DNA of 64,000 bases from Methanobrevibacter ruminantium M1 (GTDB taxonomy: Archaea > Methanobacteriota > Methanobacteria > Methanobacteriales > Methanobacteriaceae): contig NC_013790.1 in NCBI RefSeq assembly GCF_000024185.1, positions 2,293,001-2,357,000 of the forward strand, given 5' to 3'. The notes under the pieces are model-generated. The model saw nothing but the letters and a program-made list of their open reading frames with translations, searched no databases and was not told the origin of the DNA. Positions within the stretch are counted from its first letter, which is position 1. Each line of letters starts with the position of its first letter. Shown here in pieces: positions 27,894-36,768 of this stretch. The position numbers and the translations under genes are program-made.

Positions 27894-28823
27894 ATGACTT
27901 CTCAAACTAGCGAAAAAGAAAATCAAGAGTTAATAGATAGTTTAAACAATGAAATAGACTATCTGAAAGAGATTCTAACTAGCAAGATCTTTGAAGAAGA
28001 GCATCTTTTAAACTTCACCTGCCGTGACATTGAAACAGATTATGCCTTGAAATTTGGAGTTTATAAATACAAAATAAAAGGATATAAACTTAAAATTAAA
28101 AAAACAAAAAGAACAATTGAATTAATCAAAAAAATGGTCAATAGACAAGAGATAAATCTATTCAATAAAAAACTAGAGGAAATGCAGCCAAATCAAGCAA
28201 AAATCAATGAAACCAAGATAAATAAACCTCGATTGAATATGAAGGAAATCGAAGACCATATTGAAAATGAATTCAAAGAAGAGGACATTGAACTCGAAAC
28301 AGAGACTGCAAGAACAAACATCCTTATCGAAGAGCATAGAAATAATCTGGATAGAAGAGTGCCTGTTAGAGAAATAGATGCTCTTTATAAGGAATGCATT
28401 AGAAAAATGCATCCTGATTTATTATTCAATCCAACAGAATATGAGGAAAGCCTATTTTTCAATGCAAAGGAAGCTTATGAGGATAGAGATTTCGAGGAAT
28501 TGGAAGCAACATACAACCTTATACACACCCATAAGATTGAAGAGACTCCTCAAACAGTTGAAGAGATGGAAAGATTCATAGAACATTTGGAAATCCATAT
28601 AAAACTAGAAGAAAGAGAGATTTCCAATATAATCAACTCCAAACCATATACTCAACAGAAATTCCTTCTAAACCAAAAAAAGGTAAATGATTATAGAGAA
28701 GGATTAGTCAAATCCCTTTTAGAGGTTGAAAAAGAGTATATTAAATGTAAAAGAGAGTTAACTGATTTGAAATCAAAAAATAACTTAAGCTACAAATTAG
28801 ATTTAACTAAAAAGGACAATTAA
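27894..28823 (+). CDS. Coiled-coil protein with a J-domain-like segment
   Basis: 309 aa, strongly helical and charged. The N-terminal 130 residues and the C-terminal 85 look like coiled coils (LIDSLNNEIDYLKEILTSK and ERFIEHLEIHIKLEEREIS). Between them, residues 160-205 read LYKECIRKMHPDLLFNP, then FFNAKEAYEDRD: an HPD motif at 173-175 preceded by a basic helix and followed by an AY-containing helix, as in J-domains that stimulate Hsp70. The first J helix is not obvious, so this is a partial or divergent match. GCAGGAGGAATAAG precedes the ATG. It lies 64 bp after the surface-protein gene and probably shares its mRNA; the basic tail of that protein may be its partner (inference). Confidence 0.75.
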   Translation: MTSQTSEKENQELIDSLNNEIDYLKEILTSKIFEEEHLLNFTCRDIETDYALKFGVYKYKIKGYKLKIKKTKRTIELIKKMVNRQEINLFNKKLEEMQPNQAKINETKINKPRLNMKEIEDHIENEFKEEDIELETETARTNILIEEHRNNLDRRVPVREIDALYKECIRKMHPDLLFNPTEYEESLFFNAKEAYEDRDFEELEATYNLIHTHKIEETPQTVEEMERFIEHLEIHIKLEEREISNIINSKPYTQQKFLLNQKKVNDYREGLVKSLLEVEKEYIKCKRELTDLKSKNNLSYKLDLTKKDN

Positions 28824-28910
28824 AGTCAAAGAAAAAAAATTAGTTAAATCCTTTTTTTAAATTTAAAGAAATAGCAAAATTAATTCAACAGACAGATGTC
28901 AAAGGACAAA

Positions 28911-29357
28911 CTAATTTTTAATGGAATCTGTATAAAAGTACATCACATAGGCATCAGATCCATCTTCATAGTAATTTGGAACTTTCCTCTCTATTTTAAA
29001 GCCGAATTTTTCATAGAAGCTAATTGCAGGAGTATTTTGAGCCTTAACCTCCAAGGTAATTTTAGGAACGCTACAATTTCTAAGAACAGTAACAGCCATC
29101 ATAAGCAACCTAGTTGCTATATGTTGACCCCTAAACTTTCTATCTACAGCTAAAGCGATAATATGACCTAAGTTTTCCTCTTTAAGCCAGAAAATAATAT
29201 AAGCAACAACCTGACCATTTTCAGTTGCTACAAGAAATCCTGCACCAATATCATATAATTGCTTAAGAATAGGAATATCATAAGGTGTTGAAAAGGATTC
29301 TACCTCAATTTGATAAACTCTAGCCAGATCAGATGGAAGAAATTCGCGAATAAGCAT
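28911..29357 (-). CDS. rimI: Ribosomal-protein-alanine N-acetyltransferase family (GNAT)
   Basis: 148-aa GNAT acetyltransferase. The acetyl-CoA site is seen in HIIALAVDRKFRGQHIATRL (R/Q-x-x-G-x-A), with LEVKAQNTPAISFYEKFGF typical of RimI and of archaeal N-terminal acetyltransferases. It transfers acetyl from acetyl-CoA to protein N termini. The archaeal enzyme acts on many proteins and not only S18. AGGGTATTC precedes the ATG. Single gene, converging with the coiled-coil gene. Confidence 0.87.
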   Translation of the reverse strand: MLIREFLPSDLARVYQIEVESFSTPYDIPILKQLYDIGAGFLVATENGQVVAYIIFWLKEENLGHIIALAVDRKFRGQHIATRLLMMAVTVLRNCSVPKITLEVKAQNTPAISFYEKFGFKIERKVPNYYEDGSDAYVMYFYTDSIKN

Positions 29358-29577
29358 ATGAATACCCTAAAAATAAAATCAATAAAACTTTTAAAACATT
29401 TTATATATAGTTTTATATAGTAAATATTGATTAATATATTATATAAACTTAATTTAAATTTTAATGCCTTATTTTTAAAATAGGACTTAAATGACCAAAT
29501 TAATCAAATGAAAAAAAATAAATAAATAAATAAAAGAATAAATTAATCCAAAAAAACAAAATCAAGGAAACTATAAA

Positions 29578-29991
29578 ATGTGGGATGACTTAGAAGAATA
29601 CATTGAGAATCTATCTAATGATTATAGCTCAAAGAACAATAGAAAAACAAAGATTGTAGAGATTGGAGTTGGAAAATTCCAAACAATATCTGACCATTTA
29701 AGGGAAAATGAAAACATAGAGCTTATAATGACCGACATAGACCCTGCAAATGAGAATGTCGTTAAAGATGATGTGTTTAATCCAAATATGGACATCTACA
29801 AAGGTGCAGACATAATATTTTCAATCAGACCTCCAGGCGAAATACAAGAAGCCATTATGAAAATCAGAGATGAAATAGATTGCACTTTAATAATTAAACC
29901 TTTATTTAATGAAGATTTAAATATAAAAGCCAAAGGAATGAAATTGAAAAATTATAATAGGGCTTCATTTTACATTTATCAAAAGGAATAA
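29578..29991 (+). CDS. UPF0146 family protein
   Basis: 137-aa protein of UPF0146, an archaeal family with a Rossmann-like, SAM-methyltransferase-like fold. The glycine motif is IVEIGVGKFQTISDHL, followed by IMTDIDPANENVVKDDVF, and ADIIFSIRPPGEIQEA. The second half of the usual methyltransferase fold is reduced, and no substrate is known. AAGGAAACTATAAA precedes the ATG. The next plus-strand gene is the P-type ATPase, 305 bp away with repeats between, so it is probably separate. Confidence 0.85.
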   Translation: MWDDLEEYIENLSNDYSSKNNRKTKIVEIGVGKFQTISDHLRENENIELIMTDIDPANENVVKDDVFNPNMDIYKGADIIFSIRPPGEIQEAIMKIRDEIDCTLIIKPLFNEDLNIKAKGMKLKNYNRASFYIYQKE

Positions 29992-30176
29992 GCACAATAA
30001 ATAAGAAAAAGAAAGAATAATTCCTAAAAGAATAAAAACCATATCCAAAAAAATTAATAAAAAATACCTTAATATTTATTATTAAATAATAATTAAATAT
30101 TTATATAATCAAATCAAACATAATAATACTAAAATTTATCAATACAAATATAATTAAATCCTTAAAATAAAGATTT

Positions 30177-30275
30177 AAGACTATTTTTAACTCAATTAGA
30201 GACTAAAAATAGAAAAATTCAAGACTATTTTTAACTCAATTAGAGACTAAAAATAGAAAAATTCAAGACTGTTTT
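30177..30275 (+). repeat. 44-bp direct repeats, each with a hairpin, upstream of the P-type ATPase
   Basis: Copies begin at 30177, 30221 and 30265 (the third is cut short). Each full copy holds a 9-bp inverted repeat ctattttta/taaaaatag (30181-30189 with 30204-30212). The last copy ends just before the ribosome site of the ATPase gene. Confidence 0.8.
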
Positions 30276-30296
30276 TAATCAATCAGGAGATATAAA

Positions 30297-33017
30297 TTGA
30301 TAGAGGAAATCTTAAAAACCTACAATACCACAATTGAAGGTTTAACCAATCATGAGGCTAAAGAAAGATTAGAAAAATACGGCCCTAATAAGATTCAAGA
30401 GCAGGAAAGCGACGGGCTGTTAAAACTTTTTTTATCACAATTTGCCGATGCATTAATCTTTCTTCTTATAATTGCAGCGATAATCAGCTATCTAATTGGT
30501 AACCATTTAGATGCTGTTGTAATAGTTATTGTTGTAATAATTAACTCAATAATTGGATTTATTCAAGAGTATCGTGCAGAAAATGCCATGCAGGAACTAA
30601 AAAGCCTAGTGAGCAAGGAAGCCCATGTAAGAAGGGAGGGCAAGACAAAAATCATCCCTGCTGAAAAGCTTACAATTGGAGATATAGTCCTGATTGAAGA
30701 GGGAAACAAAGTCCCTGCAGATCTGCTTCTCGTTGAAAGCTATGACCTTACAATAGATGAATCTCTGCTAACTGGAGAGTCTGAAGAGGTTAGAAAAAAT
30801 GCTGATTATTCCAATATGGGCAATCTTGAGGAAAAGATAAGAAATATTTCAAGCCATTACCAAGAGGAGGAATTAAGAGAAAAGATTGTCTCAATGAATT
30901 CCAATGTATTATCCGGTAGAGGCACTGGTGTTGTGATTGCAGTTGGAATGGACACTACAATCGGAAAGATTGCCACTATGATTCAAGAAGAAGATGAGGA
31001 GACTCCTTTGGCTAAAAAAGTGGACAAGCTTGGAAAAAGAATTGGAGCTTTATCCATTGCAGTCTGTATTGGAGTATTCTTTATAGATTTCTTCCAGGAT
31101 TATAATATCATAGAAGGATTTATGACTGCAGTTTCCTTGGCTGTAGCTGCAATTCCTGAAGGATTACCTGCCGTTTTAACATTGACTTTGGCTTTAGGAA
31201 TGCAAAAGATGGCTAAATCAAATGCAATAGTTAAAAAACTTTCTTCAGTCGAAACCTTAGGTTCATGTACATTCATCTGTACAGATAAGACTGGAACATT
31301 AACAGAAAATAGAATGACTGTTAGGGAAGACTTCTTATTGGATAATGACAAATCAGTATTAATTTCAGGCCTTTGTAATAATGCAAAATATGAAACTGTA
31401 GACGAAGGAGAGTATGAATCTCTAGAAAAAGATAATAATAGGGCTAGAAATAGTAGTGAAGAAGACAGCAAAAAGACTGAAAACAGCAAAGAAGAAAGCC
31501 AATTAATCGGAAACCCTACAGATATAGCAGCATATAACTTTGCAAAAGGCCATGGATTTGACAAATTAGACCCTGAACACTCCTACACACGTCTTGATGA
31601 GATTCCTTTTGACAGCAACAGAAAGAGAATGAGCGTTATCTATAAAAAGGAAACTCAGAATGAAACAGAATATTACATATTTACTAAAGGAGCTCCTGAA
31701 TTGATTTTAAACCTATCCGATAGGATAGAAAAAGATGGAAATATCAAAGAAATCGATTCTGAAACCATATCCAAAATAAACCGCAAGATTGATGAGATGA
31801 CCAATAAAACATTAAGGGTCATTGGGCTTTCCTATAAGCAAATAGATGAGGAAGACTACAATAAGATAAAAAATAGCCATAATGATAATAAAATACATGA
31901 TATCCAAGAGGAATTGGAAAGAAACCTAATCTTCACAGGACTTCTTGGAATAATGGATCCTCCAAGAGCCGAAGCGATAGATGCAGTGGCAAGCTGTCAA
32001 AAAGCAGGAATTGAAGTCGTAATGATAACTGGAGACCATAAGGACACTGCTACAGCCATTGCCCGAGAAATCGGAATATTATCAAAAGAGGATTGTGAGA
32101 GCCTTAGCAAGCATGTGCTGACCGGTGAGGAACTGGACAGATTGAATGATGATGAATATAGAAATATCGTAGAGGAAATCAAGGTTTATGCCAGAGTATA
32201 TCCAGAGCAAAAAAGAAGAATCATTGATATCCTGCAAAGCAAAGACCATATCGTTTCAATGACAGGTGACGGAGTCAACGACGCTCCGGCCCTTAAAAAA
32301 GCAGCCATAGGAGTTGCAATGGGAAGCGGAACAGAGGTCACCAAAGAGTCTGCTGATATGATTATTCAAGACGACAACTTTGCAACAATAGTCTCATCAA
32401 TCAAAGAGGGAAGGACAATATATGACAATCTTAAGAGATTCCTTAAATTCCAGCTCTCAACAAATATAGGAGCTATATTAACAATCACTATAGGCTCATT
32501 GCTTCCTATACCAACTCCATTTACTCCAATCCAGCTTCTTTGGATTAATATTATAATGGATGGCCCTCCAGCACAGTCATTAGGATTGGAGGCCTCTGAA
32601 GACAATATTATGGAAAGGCCACCTGAAAGAGGAGAGCTTTTAGATAAGAAGACATTGATTAAGATTACAATTTCAGGAATTGTAATGACAATTGGAACCT
32701 TATCCTTATTCATTTATGAATTGGGACTAAATTCACCATATGGTAAAACAAAGGCAATTACCATGGCATTTACAGTATTCGTGTTATACCAATTGTTCAA
32801 TGCATTAAATTACAGGTCAAAATCAAATGTGAAAAATAAGATGCTTATATTTTCACTTATTGGAACATTCATACTCCAAGTGCTGGTTATCTATGTGCCA
32901 TACTTGCAAATAATATTCAAAACATGCCCAATAGAGCCATTCGATTGGATCTTGGTAATTATATTATCTGCAATCATTTTAGTCACTGATAAAATAGCTA
33001 ATAGGCTAATCAACTAA
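30297..33017 (+). CDS. Cation-translocating P-type ATPase (Ca2+ type, P2)
   Basis: 906-aa membrane pump of the P2 group, closest in layout to SERCA/PMR1 Ca2+ pumps. Cation_ATPase_N is at the start, the TGES motif is LLTGESEEV, the phosphorylated Asp is D330 in ICTDKTGTLTEN, and the hinge is MTGDGVNDAPAL. About ten spans; PEGLPAVLTL in span 4 fits Ca2+ or Na+/K+ types. A Ser/Glu-rich insert of about 30 residues lies in the nucleotide domain near residue 385. The start is TTG at 30297 after AGGAGA with 7-nt spacing. Probably exports Ca2+ or Mn2+. A 40-aa membrane protein gene follows. Confidence 0.93.
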   Translation: MIEEILKTYNTTIEGLTNHEAKERLEKYGPNKIQEQESDGLLKLFLSQFADALIFLLIIAAIISYLIGNHLDAVVIVIVVIINSIIGFIQEYRAENAMQELKSLVSKEAHVRREGKTKIIPAEKLTIGDIVLIEEGNKVPADLLLVESYDLTIDESLLTGESEEVRKNADYSNMGNLEEKIRNISSHYQEEELREKIVSMNSNVLSGRGTGVVIAVGMDTTIGKIATMIQEEDEETPLAKKVDKLGKRIGALSIAVCIGVFFIDFFQDYNIIEGFMTAVSLAVAAIPEGLPAVLTLTLALGMQKMAKSNAIVKKLSSVETLGSCTFICTDKTGTLTENRMTVREDFLLDNDKSVLISGLCNNAKYETVDEGEYESLEKDNNRARNSSEEDSKKTENSKEESQLIGNPTDIAAYNFAKGHGFDKLDPEHSYTRLDEIPFDSNRKRMSVIYKKETQNETEYYIFTKGAPELILNLSDRIEKDGNIKEIDSETISKINRKIDEMTNKTLRVIGLSYKQIDEEDYNKIKNSHNDNKIHDIQEELERNLIFTGLLGIMDPPRAEAIDAVASCQKAGIEVVMITGDHKDTATAIAREIGILSKEDCESLSKHVLTGEELDRLNDDEYRNIVEEIKVYARVYPEQKRRIIDILQSKDHIVSMTGDGVNDAPALKKAAIGVAMGSGTEVTKESADMIIQDDNFATIVSSIKEGRTIYDNLKRFLKFQLSTNIGAILTITIGSLLPIPTPFTPIQLLWINIIMDGPPAQSLGLEASEDNIMERPPERGELLDKKTLIKITISGIVMTIGTLSLFIYELGLNSPYGKTKAITMAFTVFVLYQLFNALNYRSKSNVKNKMLIFSLIGTFILQVLVIYVPYLQIIFKTCPIEPFDWILVIILSAIILVTDKIANRLIN

Positions 33018-33187
33018 GAGGAAAATATTAAAATAAAAAAACTTGACTAAACAACAAAAAACAAAATGAGTTAGGAAAAAAGATTAAATTTTAAATACTA
33101 TATTAAATAAAACTACTATTAAGTAAAAATTAATTTTATAATTATTTTATAATTATTAATTAAATTAATGATTTAAGGAGGAAGATT

Positions 33188-33310
33188 ATGAATTTAATAG
33201 CAGATATTGCAAGTGGTCTCTTTTGGATGAGTTTAGTTATGATTGGAGGATTTATTGTTGTTATTGCATTAATGACTTTAATTGGAAAAGGCTCTTCTGC
33301 AGATTTCTAA
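33188..33310 (+). CDS. Small single-span membrane protein, 40 aa
   Basis: A 40-codon gene with a strong ribosome site (AAGGAGGAAGATT before ATG). The peptide starts MNLIADIASGLFWMSLVMIG, has a hydrophobic span through residue 31, and ends KGSSADF. Not recognised. It lies 170 bp downstream of the P-type ATPase on the same strand and is followed by several T-runs, so it may be cotranscribed or have its own promoter in the gap. Small single-span proteins regulate P-type ATPases in eukaryotes (phospholamban, sarcolipin); a similar role here is only a hypothesis. Confidence 0.7.
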   Translation: MNLIADIASGLFWMSLVMIGGFIVVIALMTLIGKGSSADF

Positions 33311-33339
33311 ATTTAACTTTTAATATTGGTTTTTTAATC

Positions 33340-33545
33340 AATATTAATTAACCACCATTTATTCTTTTTTTTAATAAATTTTAATTAATTATTCTTTAAA
33401 CCCTTTTTTTAAGTGCTTATTTTTTTATAATTATTATTTATACCCTTTTTAACTGCTTATTTTTTTAAAATCCTTATTTAAACTCTTTTTTAAGTGATTA
33501 TTTTTTTAAAACTAATTATTTAAACTATTTAGACTCTTTTTTCTA
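33340..33545 (+). terminator. Serial T-run terminators
   Basis: At least seven runs of 6 to 8 T, with near-repeated units such as aagtgcttattttttt, aactgcttattttttt and aagtgattattttttt. They follow the small membrane protein gene and look like amplified archaeal terminators. Confidence 0.65.
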
Positions 33546-33598
33546 AAATTTCAATCGAGTTTCTCTTTTTTAAATAGTTTATCTGTGAAAATTCATTT

Positions 33599-33692
33599 TT
33601 GCACAAAAACACAAAAATGATCTATCACAAAAACACAACACCACAAAAAATAAAAATCATTTTTACAAAAATGCACAAAAACACAAAAATAA
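33599..33692. repeat. Direct repeats with CACAAAAA units
   Basis: gcacaaaaacacaaaaat occurs at 33601 and again at 33673; between them are further cacaaaaacacaaca units. Simple A-rich repeats of unknown role. Confidence 0.7.
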
Positions 33693-34041
33693 AACTGTGT
33701 TATCTACATACTGTTTAATTAAAAAAATAATCAAAATATATGAATCAATTAAAATTAAAATACAACTAATTAAAACATCATAAATTGAATTAACCATTAA
33801 TTTTAAAATAAGCTAAATTTAATTAAAATTAATAGGAAAATTGTTCAAAAATTTCAAACCCATAGAAAAATAGAATCATTTAAAGAAATTAATTAAATCT
33901 ATTCAAAAAATGATAAAATTTTAAAAACTAAATAAAAATCAGAATAATAAAAAAAATAGTCTTTAAAAGTGAAATAAAAAATATTTAAAAAAAATAGTTG
34001 AAAGTAAAATAAAAGCATATAAAAAAAGAATTTAGAAAAAA

Positions 34042-34124
34042 CGCCGAGACTGGGATTTGAACCCAGGCGGGGGGTACCCACGGGATTTCAAGTCCCGCGC
34101 CTTACCAGGCTAGACTATCTCGGC
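34042..34124 (-). tRNA. tRNA-Ser (anticodon TGA)
   Basis: Cloverleaf on the minus strand with acceptor GCCGAGA/TCTCGGC, anticodon stem CGGGA/TCCCG with loop CTTGAAA (anticodon TGA), T arm TGGGTTCAAATCCCA, and a long variable arm (GGGTACCCCC region) as required for tRNA-Ser. No intron. CCA is not encoded. Confidence 0.95.
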
Positions 34125-34254
34125 ATATGAAAATAATAAATAATATAATCTTAAAATAAAATAAAATGAATTTAATGAACTGAAAATAATATTTCAGATC
34201 AATTTCATAATATGCTTAAATAAAATATTAAGTTAAAAAACAAAACTTAATTAA

Positions 34255-34563
34255 TTAGTTTTTAAGTTCAATTTCAATACTTACGTTATCTGGAACGTTA
34301 ACTTTCATAACTTGTCTCATAGCTCTTTCGTCAGCACCAATACCGACTAAACGTTTGTGAATACGGAGCTCCCATTTTTCCCAAGTAGCTTTTCCTTCTC
34401 CATCTGGAGATTTTCTAGTAGGAACAACTAATTTTTTGGTAGGTAATGGAATAGGACCGGAAATATCTACACCAGTTCTTTCAGAGATTTTCTTTAATTG
34501 GTCACAAACATAGTTAAGTTTTTCAGGATCAGTTCCAGTAAGCTTAATTCTTGCTTGATTCAT
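34255..34563 (-). CDS. rpsJ: 30S ribosomal protein S10 (uS10)
   Basis: 102-aa uS10, a small-subunit head protein. It begins [20 protein letters not shown] and has the conserved loop [11 protein letters not shown], then a basic C-terminal half. In archaea rpsJ follows the EF-1alpha gene, as here. GGGAGGATTAAAAC precedes the ATG. The 325-bp gap to tuf contains a perfect hairpin, so S10 may also be expressed separately from tuf. Confidence 0.96.
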   Translation of the reverse strand: MNQARIKLTGTDPEKLNYVCDQLKKISERTGVDISGPIPLPTKKLVVPTRKSPDGEGKATWEKWELRIHKRLVGIGADERAMRQVMKVNVPDNVSIEIELKN

Positions 34564-34888
34564 GTTTTAATCCTCCCTATCCTAGGCAAAAATAATAATC
34601 TAGTTTTAATCTTTAAGAGATCTAAACTAGATTAAAATTAATTAACCTAAGAATAGAACCATACTAAAGATTAAAAACTTATAAAATTATTTAAAACCTA
34701 ACAATAAATTTTTATAAGAAAAATTTAAAGTAAATTAAATCTTTCAAAACAAAATACAAAGTTACTATTTAAAAATAGCCTAATGATAATTTTTATATAA
34801 AAAAATTATGAAAAAATAATTAAAACTTAATTAATGGAAAAAAACCCAATAATTAAGTTAATTTATAATTTAAGTTAAATCACTAAAC
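34564..34888. other. Spacer between tuf and rpsJ
   Basis: 325 bp, unusually long for this gene pair. It holds the hairpin 34596-34634 close to rpsJ; the rest is AT-rich without a reading frame. Confidence 0.55.
34596..34634 (-). terminator. Hairpin in the rpsJ leader, terminator- or attenuator-like
   Basis: Perfect 11-bp stem taatctagttt/aaactagatta (34596-34606 with 34624-34634), 17-nt loop, followed on the minus strand by TTATTTTTG. It sits 33-71 nt before the rpsJ ATG, so it could end the tuf transcript or control rpsJ. Confidence 0.55.
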
Positions 34889-36130
34889 TTATTTTTTGTC
34901 AGTAACTTTAAGACATAAACCAGCAGCTACGGTTTGACCCATATCTCTGATAGCGAATCTTCCCATAGGTGGGATGTTAGCAGCTTCTTCCATAACCATA
35001 GGTTTGGTTGGTTTGATTTGTACGATAGCTGCGTCACCAGTCTTAATGAAGTCTGGTTTGGTTGCTTCAGGTTGACCGGTAGCAGGGTCAAGTTTGGAAG
35101 TTAAGTCTAAGAAAGTACATGCAGTTTGTGAGGTGTGACAGTGGAATACAGGGGTGTATCCAACGGTGATTACGCCAGGGTGTTGTAATACAACAACTTG
35201 TGCAGTAAATTCTTTAGCTACAGTTGGAGCGTCAGCAGTGTGTCCAGCTACGTCTCCTCTTCTGATATCGTTTTTACCTACACCTCTTACGTTGAATCCG
35301 ATGTTGTCACCAGGTTCAGCTTCAGGGAAAGTTTCGTGGTGCATTTCGATAGATTTTACTTCTCCGGAAACTCCAGCAGGTTCGAAGATAACGTTGTCTC
35401 CTTGTTTCATGATACCAGTTTCTACTCTTCCTACAGGTACGGTACCTACACCAGTGATGGAGTATACGTCTTGAATAGGAATTCTTAATGGTAAGTCTAC
35501 AGGTTTTTCAGGTGGTACTAATTTGTCTAAAGCAGTCATTAAAGCGTCACCTTTGTACCATGACATGTTGCCAGAGAGTTCTTTGATGTTGTCTCCTTCA
35601 AATGCAGACATAGGGATGAAAGGAGTGGAAGCAGGGTCTCTACCGATGGATCTGAGTAAGTCGGATACTTCGTCTTTTACTTCGTTGTATCTGTCTTCGC
35701 TGTAGTCAACCATGTCCATTTTGTTGATTGCGATGATTAATTGTTTAATACCTAAAGTCATGGATAAGAACATGTGTTCTTTGGTTTGTGGCATTACACC
35801 GTCGTTAGCAGCTACTACTAATACAGCTGCGTCAGCTTGGGAAGCACCAGTAATCATGTTTTTAACGAAGTCTCTGTGTCCAGGACAGTCTACTACAGTG
35901 TAGTCGTATTTGTTGGTGGAGAATTTTTGGTGAGCTAAGTCAATGGTTACTCCTCTTTCTCTTTCTTCTCCTAATTTGTCCATAACAAATCTGAATTTGT
36001 CTTCACCTTCATCTAATTGTTGTTCAGCGATAGCACCAGCTTTTAATAATAAGTGTCCTACTAAAGTGGATTTACCGTGGTCAACGTGTCCAATAAATGC
36101 TAAATTTAAATGTTCTTTTTCTTTTGCCAT
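34889..36130 (-). CDS. tuf: Elongation factor 1-alpha
   Basis: 413-aa archaeal EF-1alpha, the GTPase that brings aminoacyl-tRNA to the ribosome. The P loop is [15 protein letters not shown], switch II is [12 protein letters not shown], and NKMD gives guanine specificity. Domains 2 and 3 follow with the usual archaeal sequence. The length is normal for methanogens. GAGGTTTTAAA precedes the ATG. A TATA-like stretch at about 36359-36368 on the minus strand suggests its own promoter with a leader of roughly 200 nt, and another TATA-like site is near 36190. Confidence 0.98.
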   Translation of the reverse strand: MAKEKEHLNLAFIGHVDHGKSTLVGHLLLKAGAIAEQQLDEGEDKFRFVMDKLGEERERGVTIDLAHQKFSTNKYDYTVVDCPGHRDFVKNMITGASQADAAVLVVAANDGVMPQTKEHMFLSMTLGIKQLIIAINKMDMVDYSEDRYNEVKDEVSDLLRSIGRDPASTPFIPMSAFEGDNIKELSGNMSWYKGDALMTALDKLVPPEKPVDLPLRIPIQDVYSITGVGTVPVGRVETGIMKQGDNVIFEPAGVSGEVKSIEMHHETFPEAEPGDNIGFNVRGVGKNDIRRGDVAGHTADAPTVAKEFTAQVVVLQHPGVITVGYTPVFHCHTSQTACTFLDLTSKLDPATGQPEATKPDFIKTGDAAIVQIKPTKPMVMEEAANIPPMGRFAIRDMGQTVAAGLCLKVTDKK

Positions 36131-36768
36131 TTTAAAACCTCATTTATAAGTTTATTAATAATTTCATAAGTTAAGAATAAATAATTACAGTATATAATAT
36201 TCTGCAATAATTAAGAATTAAATTCTAAAAATATTGAATTCGTAATTCTATGAAATCTTTATGAATTGATAAAATAAATAATAATTATCATTTTCATTAC
36301 AGTAATATAATACAGTAATATAGAATACTCAACTATATGTATTTAATTATATATCTTATAATATATAAACTATATGTTTTTTCCACCGTATTTTTGAAAA
36401 AAATTCCAATATATGATAGAAAAAGATCATATGAAAAAAATTGATTATAAAAAAATCATAACATCCAGGTAAAATAATATTAGAATAATATTAATTTATA
36501 TAATAGGAAGTCAGTGAAAATATAAAAAAATTAAAAATTATAAAAAAAGTAGAAAAGAAAATTAATGAATTTTGAATTTTAATTACTAAAACTATTAGAA
36601 ATAAATGATTAGAAATAAAAAATTTAAATCTAAATCAAAAATTTAGAATTTGAAAAATTCAAAAATTCAAAGTCTAAATAAAAATAATTATTAATAAAAT
36701 AATATTTTATAAAAAATATTAAATTAAAACATTATTTATTATTTAGAAAATGGATTATAGGATAAGAA
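36131..36768. other. Spacer between fusA and tuf
   Basis: 638 bp, AT-rich. It holds TATA-like sequences for tuf near 36190 and 36359-36368 and short aattcaaa repeats near 36650-36680 just after fusA. No reading frame. Its size suggests that tuf is transcribed separately from fusA. Confidence 0.5.

Larger units (their letters stand above)
33311..34041. other. Non-coding spacer before tRNA-Ser
   Basis: 731 bp. The first 240 bp are T-runs after the small membrane protein gene. Bases 33599-33690 hold direct repeats of gcacaaaaacacaaaaat. The rest is AT-rich with no credible gene; a 60-codon minus-strand frame overlaps tRNA-Ser and is rejected. Confidence 0.6.

Noticed and set aside
33899-34081. 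60-aa Phe/Tyr-rich minus-strand frame
   Set aside because: It starts inside tRNA-Ser and is a product of AT-rich spacer; no ribosome site.
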